Part shown: positions 30,501 through 37,639 of the stretch, piece after piece
Position numbering within the stretch: position 1 is the stretch's first letter
Layout of the letters: the number at the start of each line of letters is the position of its first letter
From: Imhoffiella purpurea
GTDB lineage: Bacteria; Pseudomonadota; Gammaproteobacteria; Chromatiales; Chromatiaceae
Reading direction: 5' to 3'
Assembly (NCBI RefSeq): GCF_000585215.1
Contig: NZ_AONC01000009.1
Coordinates: forward strand, 94,142 to 158,141
DNA length: 64,000 nt
Position numbers and translations under genes: made by a program
The notes under the pieces: model-generated
What the model was told of the DNA's origin: nothing
Databases searched by the model: none
Seen by the model: only the letters and a program-made list of their open reading frames with translations

Positions 30501-32462
30501 CTCGACAAGAGCAACTACCAGTCCACCGTGTCGGGCGACGGCTCCTGCATGGGCTGCGGCGAGAAGACGGCCATCCATCTCTTCACCGCGACCGTAACCG
30601 CGCTCATGCAGCCGCGCGTCAAGCGTCATCTGGCCGAGATCGACGACCTCATCAACCGTCTCGAGACCCATGTGCGGCTCAAGCTCGCCGCCGGCATGGA
30701 TCTGAGCAACAGCTCGGCCATCGCCAAGGCGCTCGACGCCCACAAGGACGGGGACCTGACCCTTTCGGGTCTGTCCGCCGAGCTGACCGATCAGCGCGCC
30801 CAGCCGGTCGATCCCGATTGGCTCAAGTGGGTCACCGGACTGCTCGACAAGCTGCGTCACCTCAAGGCCCAGTACACCGCGAGTCAGCCGCGCGCCGACA
30901 TGGGCATCGTCAACTCCACCGGCTGCAGCTCGGTGTGGGGCGCGACCTTCCCCTACAACCCCTATCCCTTCCCCTGGTCCAACAACCTGTTCCAGGACTC
31001 GCCCTCCATGGCGATGGGTCTGTTCGAGGGCCACATGCGCAAGATGGGCGAGGGCTTCAAGGCCATCCGCCAGGCGCGCCTGGAACTCGAGGGCAAATTC
31101 AACGCCGCCGATCCGAACTGCAGCCTGACCTATTTCGGCTGGAAGCATTTCAGCGACGAGGAATGGCTGCTCTGTCCGCCGGTCGTGGCGGTCGGCGGTG
31201 ACGGCGCCATGTACGACATCGGCTTCCAGAACCTGTCGCGCGCGCTCATGTCCGGCACCCCGGTCAAGATCCTGGTGCTCGACACCCAGAGCTACTCCAA
31301 CACCGGCGGCCAGTCCTGTACCTCGGGCTTCATCGGCCAGATCGCGGACATGGCGCCCTACGGCAAGCAGTGGAAGGGCAAGACCGAGATCCGCAAGGAG
31401 ATGGGTCTGATCGGCATGGCGCACCGCACCAGCTTCGTGCTCTCGAGCTCCGCCTCGCACCTGACGCACCTGCTGGAGGGCTATATCGACGGTCTCAACG
31501 CCCGTCGTCCGGCCCTGTTCAACGTCTACACCTCCTGTCAGCCCGAGCATGGCATCGGCGACGACATGTCGAACAAGCATGCTCGCATGGCGGTCGAGTC
31601 GCGCGCCTATCCGCTGTTCCGCTACGACCCGGACGCGGGCGCCAGCTTCGAGGAGTGCTGCTCGATCGAGGGCAATCCCGATGTCGAGGCCGACTGGATC
31701 GACTGGACCCTCAAGTACACCGACGAGAAGGGAGAGCAGGCCGAGATGACCGTGCCCTTCACCTTCGTCGACTTCGCGATGACGGAAGGCCGTTTCCGCA
31801 AGCACTTCCGCAAGGCGCCGCCGGAGACCTGGAACGACTCCATGCTGCCGATCGCCGAGTTCCTGGCGCTGGCCGATGACGACCGCGACGGTCTCTTCCC
31901 CTACATCTGGGGCGTCGACGGCAAGAACCGTCTGATGCGCGTCCTGGTCTCGCAGGAGCTGGTCGAGAGCTGCGAGGAGCGTCGCGACTACTGGACCCAG
32001 CTGCGCGGTATCTGCGGCGAGCTCAATAAGGTCGACGTCGAGGCCGTGCGCAACCAGGCCAAGGCCGAGATCGCCCAGAAGCTCACCAGCAGCCTGCTGG
32101 CCATGGCGGTCGGCGATGCCGGTGCACTGGCTGGGCTGACCGCTCCCGCCAACGGTAACGGCAACGGGGCCGGCGCGGGTCTGAACGGCTCGGGTAATGG
32201 CGCGGCGGCGGATTGGGAACCGGTGTGGGTCGAGACGCCCGAATGCACCGCCTGTGACGAGTGCGTCAACATCAACCCCAAGATCTTCAAGTACAACGGC
32301 GACAAGAAGGTCGAGATCGCGGATCCCAAGGGCGGTGCCTTCAAGGACATCGTCAAGGCCGCCGAGAAGTGCGCCGCCGGCTGTATCCATCCCGGCATGC
32401 CTTGGAACGGCTCCGAGGCCGGTCTGGACAAGCTGGTCAAGCGTGCGGAGAAGTTCCAGTAA
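27543..32462 (+). CDS. nifJ: Expanded NifJ-type pyruvate:ferredoxin (flavodoxin) oxidoreductase with C-terminal ferredoxin
   Basis: A 1639-residue fused 2-oxoacid oxidoreductase; ordinary NifJ has about 1170-1200. The N-terminal domain has YPITPSTQMGE with the substrate Thr, and GSRAIT with the Arg equivalent. The gamma-type domain is near 490-680 (SVGGWGAVTTGKNLAM). Cluster motif one is Cys787/790/793/797 and motif two Cys924/927/930/934, unusually far apart. The thiamine domain starts with GDGSCMGCGEKT near 999; the diphosphate site is GDGAMYDIG (1219-1227). After a Gly/Asn linker (1536-1556) comes a ferredoxin-like domain (Cys1568/1571/1574 and Cys1610/1614). It would interconvert pyruvate and acetyl-CoA + CO2 with ferredoxin-level electrons; the substrate is inferred. 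Confidence 0.9.
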   Translation: MFGKKDEKQIKYPGTRMAMDGNTAVIMCEREASDAAGAYPITPSTQMGEYWAEEVAKGHLNTSGNPLIFVEPESEHAAAAVTAGMSMTGLRATNFSSAQGVAFMHESLYAAVGKRLPYVLNIGSRAITKASLNVHCAHDDYHCIDDTGFFQVFGKNAQEAADLNLIARKIAELTLTPAAVGQDGFLTTHLIEPLMVPERALVDEFCGRPDDIIECPTPAQRLVYGPTRRRVPLVWDVDNPVSSGTVQNQDAYMQSVASQRPYFFDHIEEIADQVMDEFYELTGRRYARALGYRCEDADYLLVGQGSMIVQAEAVADYLRETRKLKVGVVNLTMFRPFPGDVVAKLLQGKKGVAILERTDQPLAEDLPIMRETRAALAKCLENGMAVKGEEAAFPNYPTYRQGDMPRLFSGCYGLGSRDLQPEGLIAAVENMLPEGKQRKFYYLSIDFMRDAADPKDEIRLQKLLEAYPNIADMSLRGSENPNLLPKGAVTVRMHSVGGWGAVTTGKNLAMTLYELLGYDIRANPKYGSEKKGQPTTYFLSAAPEPIRLNCEYTYVDVVLSPDPNVFTHSNPLSGIDQGGSFVIQSSLENAEQVWASFPPAARKFIIEREIRVFYIDGFKIAREEASNPELQFRMQGNAFQGAFFAASPLMERSGLDEKGLFAAIEEQLRAKFGAKGERVVQDNLRIVRRGFDEIVEITDKPLVAGQLMPRKEPKLPVMLKTLPEGEGRISDVHRFWEQTGSFYASGRGSDNLADPHMALSLMPASTGVYRDMTQIRFEYPKFVPENCTACGSCFSVCPDSAIPGLVNKISDVFATAIARVERGMPTQYLRRETRNVEKRLRELVEAAGETADMRALMDQAVLETLAAFSGEPEQKETAEKEFGLMMQALADYQFAITKPYWSNREKKQKGSGGLFSITVNPYTCKGCMECIEVCNDGALVAEPQTDETIKQLQERWQFWLDLPTTDPDFIRIEDLDDKVGALETLLLDKSNYQSTVSGDGSCMGCGEKTAIHLFTATVTALMQPRVKRHLAEIDDLINRLETHVRLKLAAGMDLSNSSAIAKALDAHKDGDLTLSGLSAELTDQRAQPVDPDWLKWVTGLLDKLRHLKAQYTASQPRADMGIVNSTGCSSVWGATFPYNPYPFPWSNNLFQDSPSMAMGLFEGHMRKMGEGFKAIRQARLELEGKFNAADPNCSLTYFGWKHFSDEEWLLCPPVVAVGGDGAMYDIGFQNLSRALMSGTPVKILVLDTQSYSNTGGQSCTSGFIGQIADMAPYGKQWKGKTEIRKEMGLIGMAHRTSFVLSSSASHLTHLLEGYIDGLNARRPALFNVYTSCQPEHGIGDDMSNKHARMAVESRAYPLFRYDPDAGASFEECCSIEGNPDVEADWIDWTLKYTDEKGEQAEMTVPFTFVDFAMTEGRFRKHFRKAPPETWNDSMLPIAEFLALADDDRDGLFPYIWGVDGKNRLMRVLVSQELVESCEERRDYWTQLRGICGELNKVDVEAVRNQAKAEIAQKLTSSLLAMAVGDAGALAGLTAPANGNGNGAGAGLNGSGNGAAADWEPVWVETPECTACDECVNINPKIFKYNGDKKVEIADPKGGAFKDIVKAAEKCAAGCIHPGMPWNGSEAGLDKLVKRAEKFQ

Positions 32463-32546
32463 TCCGAGGCGTTAGGCGCCTTGCTCGAGGCCCTCTAGAC
32501 TCCATCCCCGGTTGCCAGGCCCAGTCCTGGGGCCGGGTGGGTTAGG

Positions 32547-32660
32547 AGGCCGTTTGAAAATCCGACACTGGAGGTCTGGTCCGCACAGCGGGTCCTACCG
32601 AGGCGTGGACTCTAGGGTCCGCTGTGCGGACCGCTGGATGCGGGGAGTTCAGACGGCTTC
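32547..32660. repeat. Long imperfect palindrome between nifJ and rnfC (REP/MITE-like)
   Basis: The inner arms are a perfect 14-base inverted repeat, GGTCCGCACAGCGG (32578-32591) and CCGCTGTGCGGACC (32619-32632). The outer arms AGGCCGTTTGAA and TTCAGACGGCTT pair fully in RNA if two G-U pairs are allowed. The arm 'TAGGGTCCGCTGTGCGGACC' resembles palindromic repeats of the form GTAGGGTGCG...CGCACC that are dispersed in many bacterial genomes. In the transcript it would form a large hairpin separating nifJ from rnfC. Confidence 0.65.
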
Positions 32661-32731
32661 CAAAGAGGCTACTGGGGGAGAAGAGGCACGCTGCTGATTC
32701 CCACACCGTCTCATCGGCGGAGGATTCAATC

Positions 32732-34231
32732 ATGAAAGATCAATCGGCCGTACTGGATTCGAATCTTGCGCCCAGGGATGGCAAAGGTTCAGAACTCATG
32801 AAGCGCATGCAAAAAGGTCTCGTTCGTTTGTTCAATGGTCACAAGACCTTCGATCACGGCATCTATCCGATCGAGCACAAGGAGTTGACGGCGCACAAGC
32901 CGATCCGGCGCATGCCCTTCGCCGACGAACTCGTCATTCCGCTGCAGCAGCATAAGGGCCGTCCGGCCATTCCGCTGGTCAAGGTGGGACAGGAGGTGGT
33001 ACGGGGCGAGCCGATCGCGGTCGCCGACCATTTCGTCTCCGTACCCATGCACGCGCCCGCCACCGGCGTGATCCGCGCGATCGGTCTGGCACCGACCGCC
33101 GAGGGTCCCAAGACCCAGGCCATCTATCTCAAGGTCTATCATGCCGCGAGTCAGGAGGTGCTCTACGACCTGGAGCGCGATCCCGAGCGGATGACCGGAC
33201 AGGAGATCATCGAGGCGGTGCAGGACGCGGGGCTCGTGGGGCTGGGGGGCGGCGCCTTCCCCAGCCATGTCAAGATGAAACCGGCCGCGGGTCACGTCAT
33301 CGAGACGGTTCTGGTCAACGGCTGCGAGTGCGAGCCCTATCTGACCTGCGACCATCGCATCATGCTCGAACAGACGGATGCACTGGTGCGGGGCATCATG
33401 ATGGCGATCAAGGCGACCCGTGCCGAGCGTGCCATCATCGGTGTCGAGGACAACAAGTTGGACGCGGTCGCCCATCTGCGCGCCCGTCTGCCCAAGGATC
33501 TGCCCATCAGCGTCGAGGCGGTGCAGAGCAAGTATCCGCAGGGCGCCGAGAAGATGCTCATCAAGGCGCTGCTCGGCCGCGAGGTGCCGGTCGGTGGATT
33601 GCCCGCCGATGTGGGCGTGGCCGTGTTCAACGTCGGGACCCTGGCCCAGATGGGCGATCTGCTGCCCAAGACCCGAGGTCTCATCGAGCGCGTGGTCACG
33701 GTCAGCGGACCGGCGGTGAAGAATCCGGGCAACTTCCTGGTGCCGATCGGAACGCCGGTGCGCTTCCTGCTGGAGCAGGTCGGTCTCAAGGGGCCGGTGG
33801 GCGAGGTGATCCTCGGCGGGCCCATGATGGGCATGGCCGTCTCCTCGCTGGACGTTCCGGTTACCAAGCCGGTCTCGGGTGTCGTGGCGCTGGAGCCCGA
33901 GCACCCGGATCTGGGACAGCGTCAGGTCTATCCCTGCATCAAATGCGGCGAGTGCCTCAACGCCTGTCCCATCTCGCTCAACCCCTCCATGCTGGGCGAA
34001 TTGGCGGTGGCCCGCGAGTACGAGTCGATGGCGGGCGAATACAATCTGGATCAGTGCTTCGAGTGCGGCTGCTGCGCCTATGTCTGTCCCTCGAACATCC
34101 CGCTGACCCAATATTTCCGCATCGCCAAATCGATCAACCGCGACGCGGCGGCCCGTCATTACGACGCGCGCCATCCGGACCCGCATCCGCATCACTACGA
34201 CAGGCACAAGGACAACAAGACCCATCATTAG
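32732..34231 (+). CDS. rnfC: Electron transport complex subunit RnfC
   Basis: A 499-residue peripheral NADH-binding subunit with FMN and two 4Fe-4S clusters. VGLGGGAFPSHVKM is the nucleotide/FMN loop and VLVNGCECEPYLTCDH is the NuoF-like block. The clusters are Cys402/405/408/412 and Cys442/445/448/452. The protein ends in a short His-rich tail (from about 470) instead of the long Ala/Lys repeat tail of many gammaproteobacterial RnfC proteins. ATG 32732 follows GGCGGAGG. Confidence 0.95.
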   Translation: MKDQSAVLDSNLAPRDGKGSELMKRMQKGLVRLFNGHKTFDHGIYPIEHKELTAHKPIRRMPFADELVIPLQQHKGRPAIPLVKVGQEVVRGEPIAVADHFVSVPMHAPATGVIRAIGLAPTAEGPKTQAIYLKVYHAASQEVLYDLERDPERMTGQEIIEAVQDAGLVGLGGGAFPSHVKMKPAAGHVIETVLVNGCECEPYLTCDHRIMLEQTDALVRGIMMAIKATRAERAIIGVEDNKLDAVAHLRARLPKDLPISVEAVQSKYPQGAEKMLIKALLGREVPVGGLPADVGVAVFNVGTLAQMGDLLPKTRGLIERVVTVSGPAVKNPGNFLVPIGTPVRFLLEQVGLKGPVGEVILGGPMMGMAVSSLDVPVTKPVSGVVALEPEHPDLGQRQVYPCIKCGECLNACPISLNPSMLGELAVAREYESMAGEYNLDQCFECGCCAYVCPSNIPLTQYFRIAKSINRDAAARHYDARHPDPHPHHYDRHKDNKTHH

Positions 34232-34242
34232 CCGTCAGTCAC

Positions 34243-34297
34243 CGAACCGCTCGTTTCCGGCTCCCAGGCCTCGGCGTGGGAGCCGCCGCGCGGTTCG
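34243..34297. repeat. Nested inverted repeats between rnfC and rnfD
   Basis: The outer arms are CGAACCGC (34243-34250) and GCGGTTCG (34290-34297). The inner arms are CGGCTCCCA (34258-34266) and TGGGAGCCG (34277-34285). Together they predict a stable two-tier hairpin with no T-run, more like an mRNA processing or stabilising element than a terminator. Degenerate CACTGAC-type short repeats follow up to rnfD (34343-34372). Confidence 0.6.
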
Positions 34298-34376
34298 TTC
34301 CTCACCGCGTCCTGCGGGTACATTGTTATCCGCACATCGCCTCACCACTGACGAATAACCACTGACCACTCTCCAA

Positions 34377-35426
34377 ATGGCTAAAGGCATCGAAATCAGG
34401 ACCTCTCCCCACCTCAAGCGGGTGATGTCCGTCGACAAGATCATGCGCACCGTGGTGCTGGCGCTGCTGCCCATCTGCGCCTTCTCGGTCTACCAGTTCG
34501 GCCTCAGCGCGCTGCTGCTGCTGACCACGACCACGGCCGTTGCCGTCCTCACCGAGTGGTTCTTCGCCCGTGCGAGCGGCAAGGGCAACACGGTGTCCGA
34601 CTGGTCGGTGGTCATCACGGGCCTGCTGCTGGGTCTGACCCTGCCGCCCGGCTTTCCGCTGTGGATGGCCGCGGTTGCCGCCTTCGTCGGCGTGGCGCTC
34701 GGCAAGGCGCTGTTCGGCGGGCTCGGCTACAACGTCATGAACCCGGCCCTGGTCGGCCGCGCCTTCGTGCAGGCCGCCTTTCCGGTCGCCATCACCACCT
34801 GGACGCCGGCCTTTGCGCCCGGTCGCTTCGCCGAGCTGATCCCGTCCACCCTGACGCTCCCCTTCATGCAGCCGATCCCGGTCGCCGACTGGGTTGCCGG
34901 GCTGCAGATGGACGGCTGGACCGGCGCCACGCCGCTGGCGATCCAGAAATTCCAGCACATCGAGCTGCCGGCCTCGGACGTCTTCACCGGCATGATCGCC
35001 GGATCGGCCGGCGAGACCTCGGCGCTGCTCATCCTCATCTGCGGTCTCTGGCTGGCCTGGCAGCGCATGCTCGACATCCGCATTCCGCTCAGCGTCCTGG
35101 CCGGGGCCGCGCTCATGGCCCTGCCGTTCTGGCTGCTGGACCCCGGCCACTATCCCAGTCCCTGGTTCGTGCTCAGTTCGGGCGGTCTCATGCTGGCGGC
35201 CTGGTTCATGGCCAGCGACATGGTCGCCTCCCCGGTGACGGCGCGCGGCGCCATCATCTACGGACTCTTCATCGGCATGCTGACGGTCGTCATCCGTCTG
35301 TTCGGCGGTCTGGTGGAGGGCGTCATGTACGCCATCCTGATCGGCAACGCGGTCGGCCCGCTGATCTCGAGCTGGACCCAGCCGCGCGTTTATGGCGCGA
35401 CCAAGAAAGCGAAGGAGTCGGAGTGA
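34377..35426 (+). CDS. rnfD: Electron transport complex subunit RnfD
   Basis: A 349-residue inner-membrane subunit with about nine to ten helices, related to NqrB. SPHLKRVMSVDKIMRTV is the usual N-terminal phrase and GGLGYNVMNPALVGRAF the conserved loop. DGWTGATPL contains Thr185, the expected covalent FMN attachment residue. It carries the ion-translocating path with RnfG. There is no strong ribosome site before ATG 34377, and a hairpin element precedes it. Confidence 0.95.
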   Translation: MAKGIEIRTSPHLKRVMSVDKIMRTVVLALLPICAFSVYQFGLSALLLLTTTTAVAVLTEWFFARASGKGNTVSDWSVVITGLLLGLTLPPGFPLWMAAVAAFVGVALGKALFGGLGYNVMNPALVGRAFVQAAFPVAITTWTPAFAPGRFAELIPSTLTLPFMQPIPVADWVAGLQMDGWTGATPLAIQKFQHIELPASDVFTGMIAGSAGETSALLILICGLWLAWQRMLDIRIPLSVLAGAALMALPFWLLDPGHYPSPWFVLSSGGLMLAAWFMASDMVASPVTARGAIIYGLFIGMLTVVIRLFGGLVEGVMYAILIGNAVGPLISSWTQPRVYGATKKAKESE

Positions 35427-35430
35427 CATC

Positions 35431-36129
35431 ATGACGGCCGATACCCAACAACAGACGCCGACCGAGACGCGCGTTCCGAGCACGCCCGCCTGGGCCATGC
35501 TGCGTACCCTGGGCGGCATCGCCCTGATCTCCGGTCTCCTGGTCGCGCTGGTCTATCAGTTCACCCTGCCGATCATCGCCGAGAACCAGCGCGTCCTGAC
35601 CGAGAAGGCGGTCTTCCACGTCCTGCCGGAGGCCAGCGTCAAGCATGACTTCGTCATCACCGACAAGGGTGGGCTGGCCCCCGTCGGCTCGGGTGCCGAG
35701 GGCGAGGTCGTGTATGGTGGATACGATGCCCAGGGTCATCTGGTCGGTCTGGCGATCACCGGCGTCGCCGTGGGTTACGCGGGACCGATCCGGGTTCTGT
35801 TCGCCTACGACCCGGACTGCCGCTGTCTCACCGGCAGCAAGGTGCTGAGCTCGAACGAGACGCCCGGATTCGGCGACAAGCTGGACTTCGATCCCGTCTT
35901 TCTGAAGAACTTCGAGGAACTGGATGCCCGGCTCGACGCCGAGGGCAAGGCGCTGGCCAATCCCATCGTCACCGTCAAGCACGGCACCAAGAGCCGGCCC
36001 TGGGAGATCGACGGCATCTCGGGCGCGACCATCTCATCCAAGGCCATGGGCCGCGCCGCCAACGCGGCCGCCCAGCATGCCGTGCCGGCCATCGAGCGCG
36101 ACCTGGCCTGGCTGAAGCAACAACACTGA
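35431..36129 (+). CDS. rnfG: Electron transport complex subunit RnfG
   Basis: A 232-residue membrane-anchored flavoprotein. One helix (about 26-47) is followed by a periplasmic FMN-binding domain. The flavinylation motif SGATIS places the covalent FMN on Thr200, and ETPGFGDKL near 143-151 is the other family block. Flavin attachment needs an ApbE transferase, which is not in this window. It starts five bases after the rnfD stop codon. Confidence 0.95.
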   Translation: MTADTQQQTPTETRVPSTPAWAMLRTLGGIALISGLLVALVYQFTLPIIAENQRVLTEKAVFHVLPEASVKHDFVITDKGGLAPVGSGAEGEVVYGGYDAQGHLVGLAITGVAVGYAGPIRVLFAYDPDCRCLTGSKVLSSNETPGFGDKLDFDPVFLKNFEELDARLDAEGKALANPIVTVKHGTKSRPWEIDGISGATISSKAMGRAANAAAQHAVPAIERDLAWLKQQH

Positions 36130-36139
36130 GGCGAGACCA

Positions 36140-36802
36140 ATGGCTGAATTGCCCGATACACGAGAGAAGCTGACCCCGGATACCTTCCTGCGCGGTCTTT
36201 GGGAAGAGAACCCGGTCTTCGTCATGCTGCTCGGCATGTGCCCGGTGCTGGCGGTGACCAGCACGACCATGAACGCGCTCGCCATGGGTCTGGCGACCAC
36301 CTTCGTGCTGGTGTGCTCCAGCATGCTGGTCTCGCTGCTGCGCAACTGGATCCCGAAGCAGGTGCGCATTGCCAGCTACATCGTGATCATCGCCACCTTC
36401 GTGACCATCGTCGACTACGGCATCCAGGCCATCAGTCTGGAGCTCTATGCCGCGCTCGGCGCCTTCATCCAGCTGATCGTCGCCAACTGCGTCATCCTGG
36501 GCCGGGCCGAGGCCTATGCCTCCAAGCAGCGGCTCACGACGACCTTCGTCAACAGTCTCGGCATGGGCGCCGGCTTCACCCTGGCGCTGCTGGCCCTGGG
36601 TACGGTGCGCGAGATCCTGGGCAACGGGACCATCCTGGGGATCTCGCTGTTCCCGGCGGATTTCCAGCCCTGGATCGTCATGATCCTGCCTCCGGGCGGT
36701 TTCTTCGTCCTGGGCGCCTGGCTTCTGCTGTTCAACTGGCTGCGTCTGCGCAAGGAGCGCAAACAGACGGAGCAGATCGGAGTGACCGCCCATGCACGCT
36801 GA
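36140..36802 (+). CDS. rnfE: Electron transport complex subunit RnfE
   Basis: A 220-residue integral membrane protein with about six helices, homologous to NqrD. LWEENPVFVMLLGMCPVLAVTST contains the first conserved membrane Cys, and QLIVANCVILGRAEAYAS the second. Together with the RnfA pair these bind the intramembrane iron centre. It overlaps the start of rnfA by 11 bases. Confidence 0.95.
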   Translation: MAELPDTREKLTPDTFLRGLWEENPVFVMLLGMCPVLAVTSTTMNALAMGLATTFVLVCSSMLVSLLRNWIPKQVRIASYIVIIATFVTIVDYGIQAISLELYAALGAFIQLIVANCVILGRAEAYASKQRLTTTFVNSLGMGAGFTLALLALGTVREILGNGTILGISLFPADFQPWIVMILPPGGFFVLGAWLLLFNWLRLRKERKQTEQIGVTAHAR

Positions 36803-37382
36803 GCCCCTGTCGCTGATCTTCCTCAACGCGGCCATCGTCAACAACTTCGTCCTGGCGCTCTTTCTGGGGATCTGTCCCTTCCTCGGCGTCTCCGGGAAGA
36901 AGGAGACGGCCTGGAACATGGGGCTGGCGACCATGTTCGTCATGCTGGTCAGCTCGGCCGCGGCCTATGGCATCAACGAGCTGCTGACCGAGCTGGATCT
37001 GCTGTTCCTGCGCCTGATCTGCTACATCGCCGTCATCGCCTCGGCGGTGCAGCTGGTGGAGATGTTCGTCAAGCGCTTCAGCCCGGCGCTGTTCCGCTCG
37101 CTCGGCATCTTCCTGCCGCTGATCACGACCAACTGCGCCATCCTGGGTCTGGCCCTGTTCCAGACCGCCAAGGAATACGACTTCCTGCAAAGCCTGGTCT
37201 ACGCACTGGGCGCCGGTGCCGGCTTCACCCTGGCGCTGATGCTGATGGCTGGGTTGCGCGAGAAGCTGGCCCTGGCCAAGGTGCCCGACGTCAGCCAGGG
37301 CGCGGCCATGAGCCTCATGCTCGCCGGGCTGCTGTCGCTCGCCTTCATGGGCTTCGCCGGATTGGGCGGCTCGCATGGCTAA
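36792..37382 (+). CDS. rnfA: Electron transport complex subunit RnfA
   Basis: A 196-residue integral membrane protein with about six helices, homologous to NqrE and inverted relative to RnfE. NNFVLALFLGICPFLGVSGK and LITTNCAILGLALF carry the two conserved membrane cysteines. Its stop overlaps the next small gene by eight bases. The order B-(nifJ)-C-D-G-E-A differs from the ABCDGEH order of most gammaproteobacteria. Confidence 0.95.
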   Translation: MHAEPLSLIFLNAAIVNNFVLALFLGICPFLGVSGKKETAWNMGLATMFVMLVSSAAAYGINELLTELDLLFLRLICYIAVIASAVQLVEMFVKRFSPALFRSLGIFLPLITTNCAILGLALFQTAKEYDFLQSLVYALGAGAGFTLALMLMAGLREKLALAKVPDVSQGAAMSLMLAGLLSLAFMGFAGLGGSHG

Positions 37383-37590
37383 GCTGCTGCTGGCCCCGCT
37401 GGTCGTCTTCGTCATGCTGGCCGGCTGGGTCCTGGTTCAGCGGCTCTATTCGGGCTTCGCCGCGCGACATCCCGATCTGGGGCCCTTCAGGCCCGAGGGC
37501 GGCGGCTGCTCCTGCGGCAGCGGACATTGCGAGCAGCCCCTCCCGGTTGCGCCGCCCAAGCTGCCATCGGCATACAAACATCCCACTTGA
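37375..37590 (+). CDS. Small membrane protein with Cys motif, possible Rnf/Nqr maturation factor
   Basis: A 71-residue protein overlapping the end of rnfA. One membrane helix (about 4-22) is followed by a loop and the cysteine cluster GGGCSCGSGHC near 47-57. I do not recognise the family with certainty. Its size, topology and Gly-rich cysteine motif recall NqrM, the small maturation factor that delivers iron to the NqrDE centre, and its position right after rnfE-rnfA fits such a role. That function is inference. Confidence 0.65.
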   Translation: MAKLLLAPLVVFVMLAGWVLVQRLYSGFAARHPDLGPFRPEGGGCSCGSGHCEQPLPVAPPKLPSAYKHPT

Positions 37591-37639
37591 CCAACGCATG
37601 CTCTTGCGCACATTCAACGCAAGATCGAGGAGTTATCGG

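Noticed and set aside
30147..32390. Long minus-strand open frame opposite the nifJ-type gene (about 750 codons)
   Set aside because: A shadow of the strongly supported NifJ coding sequence; composition is codon-mirror-like and no motif is seen.
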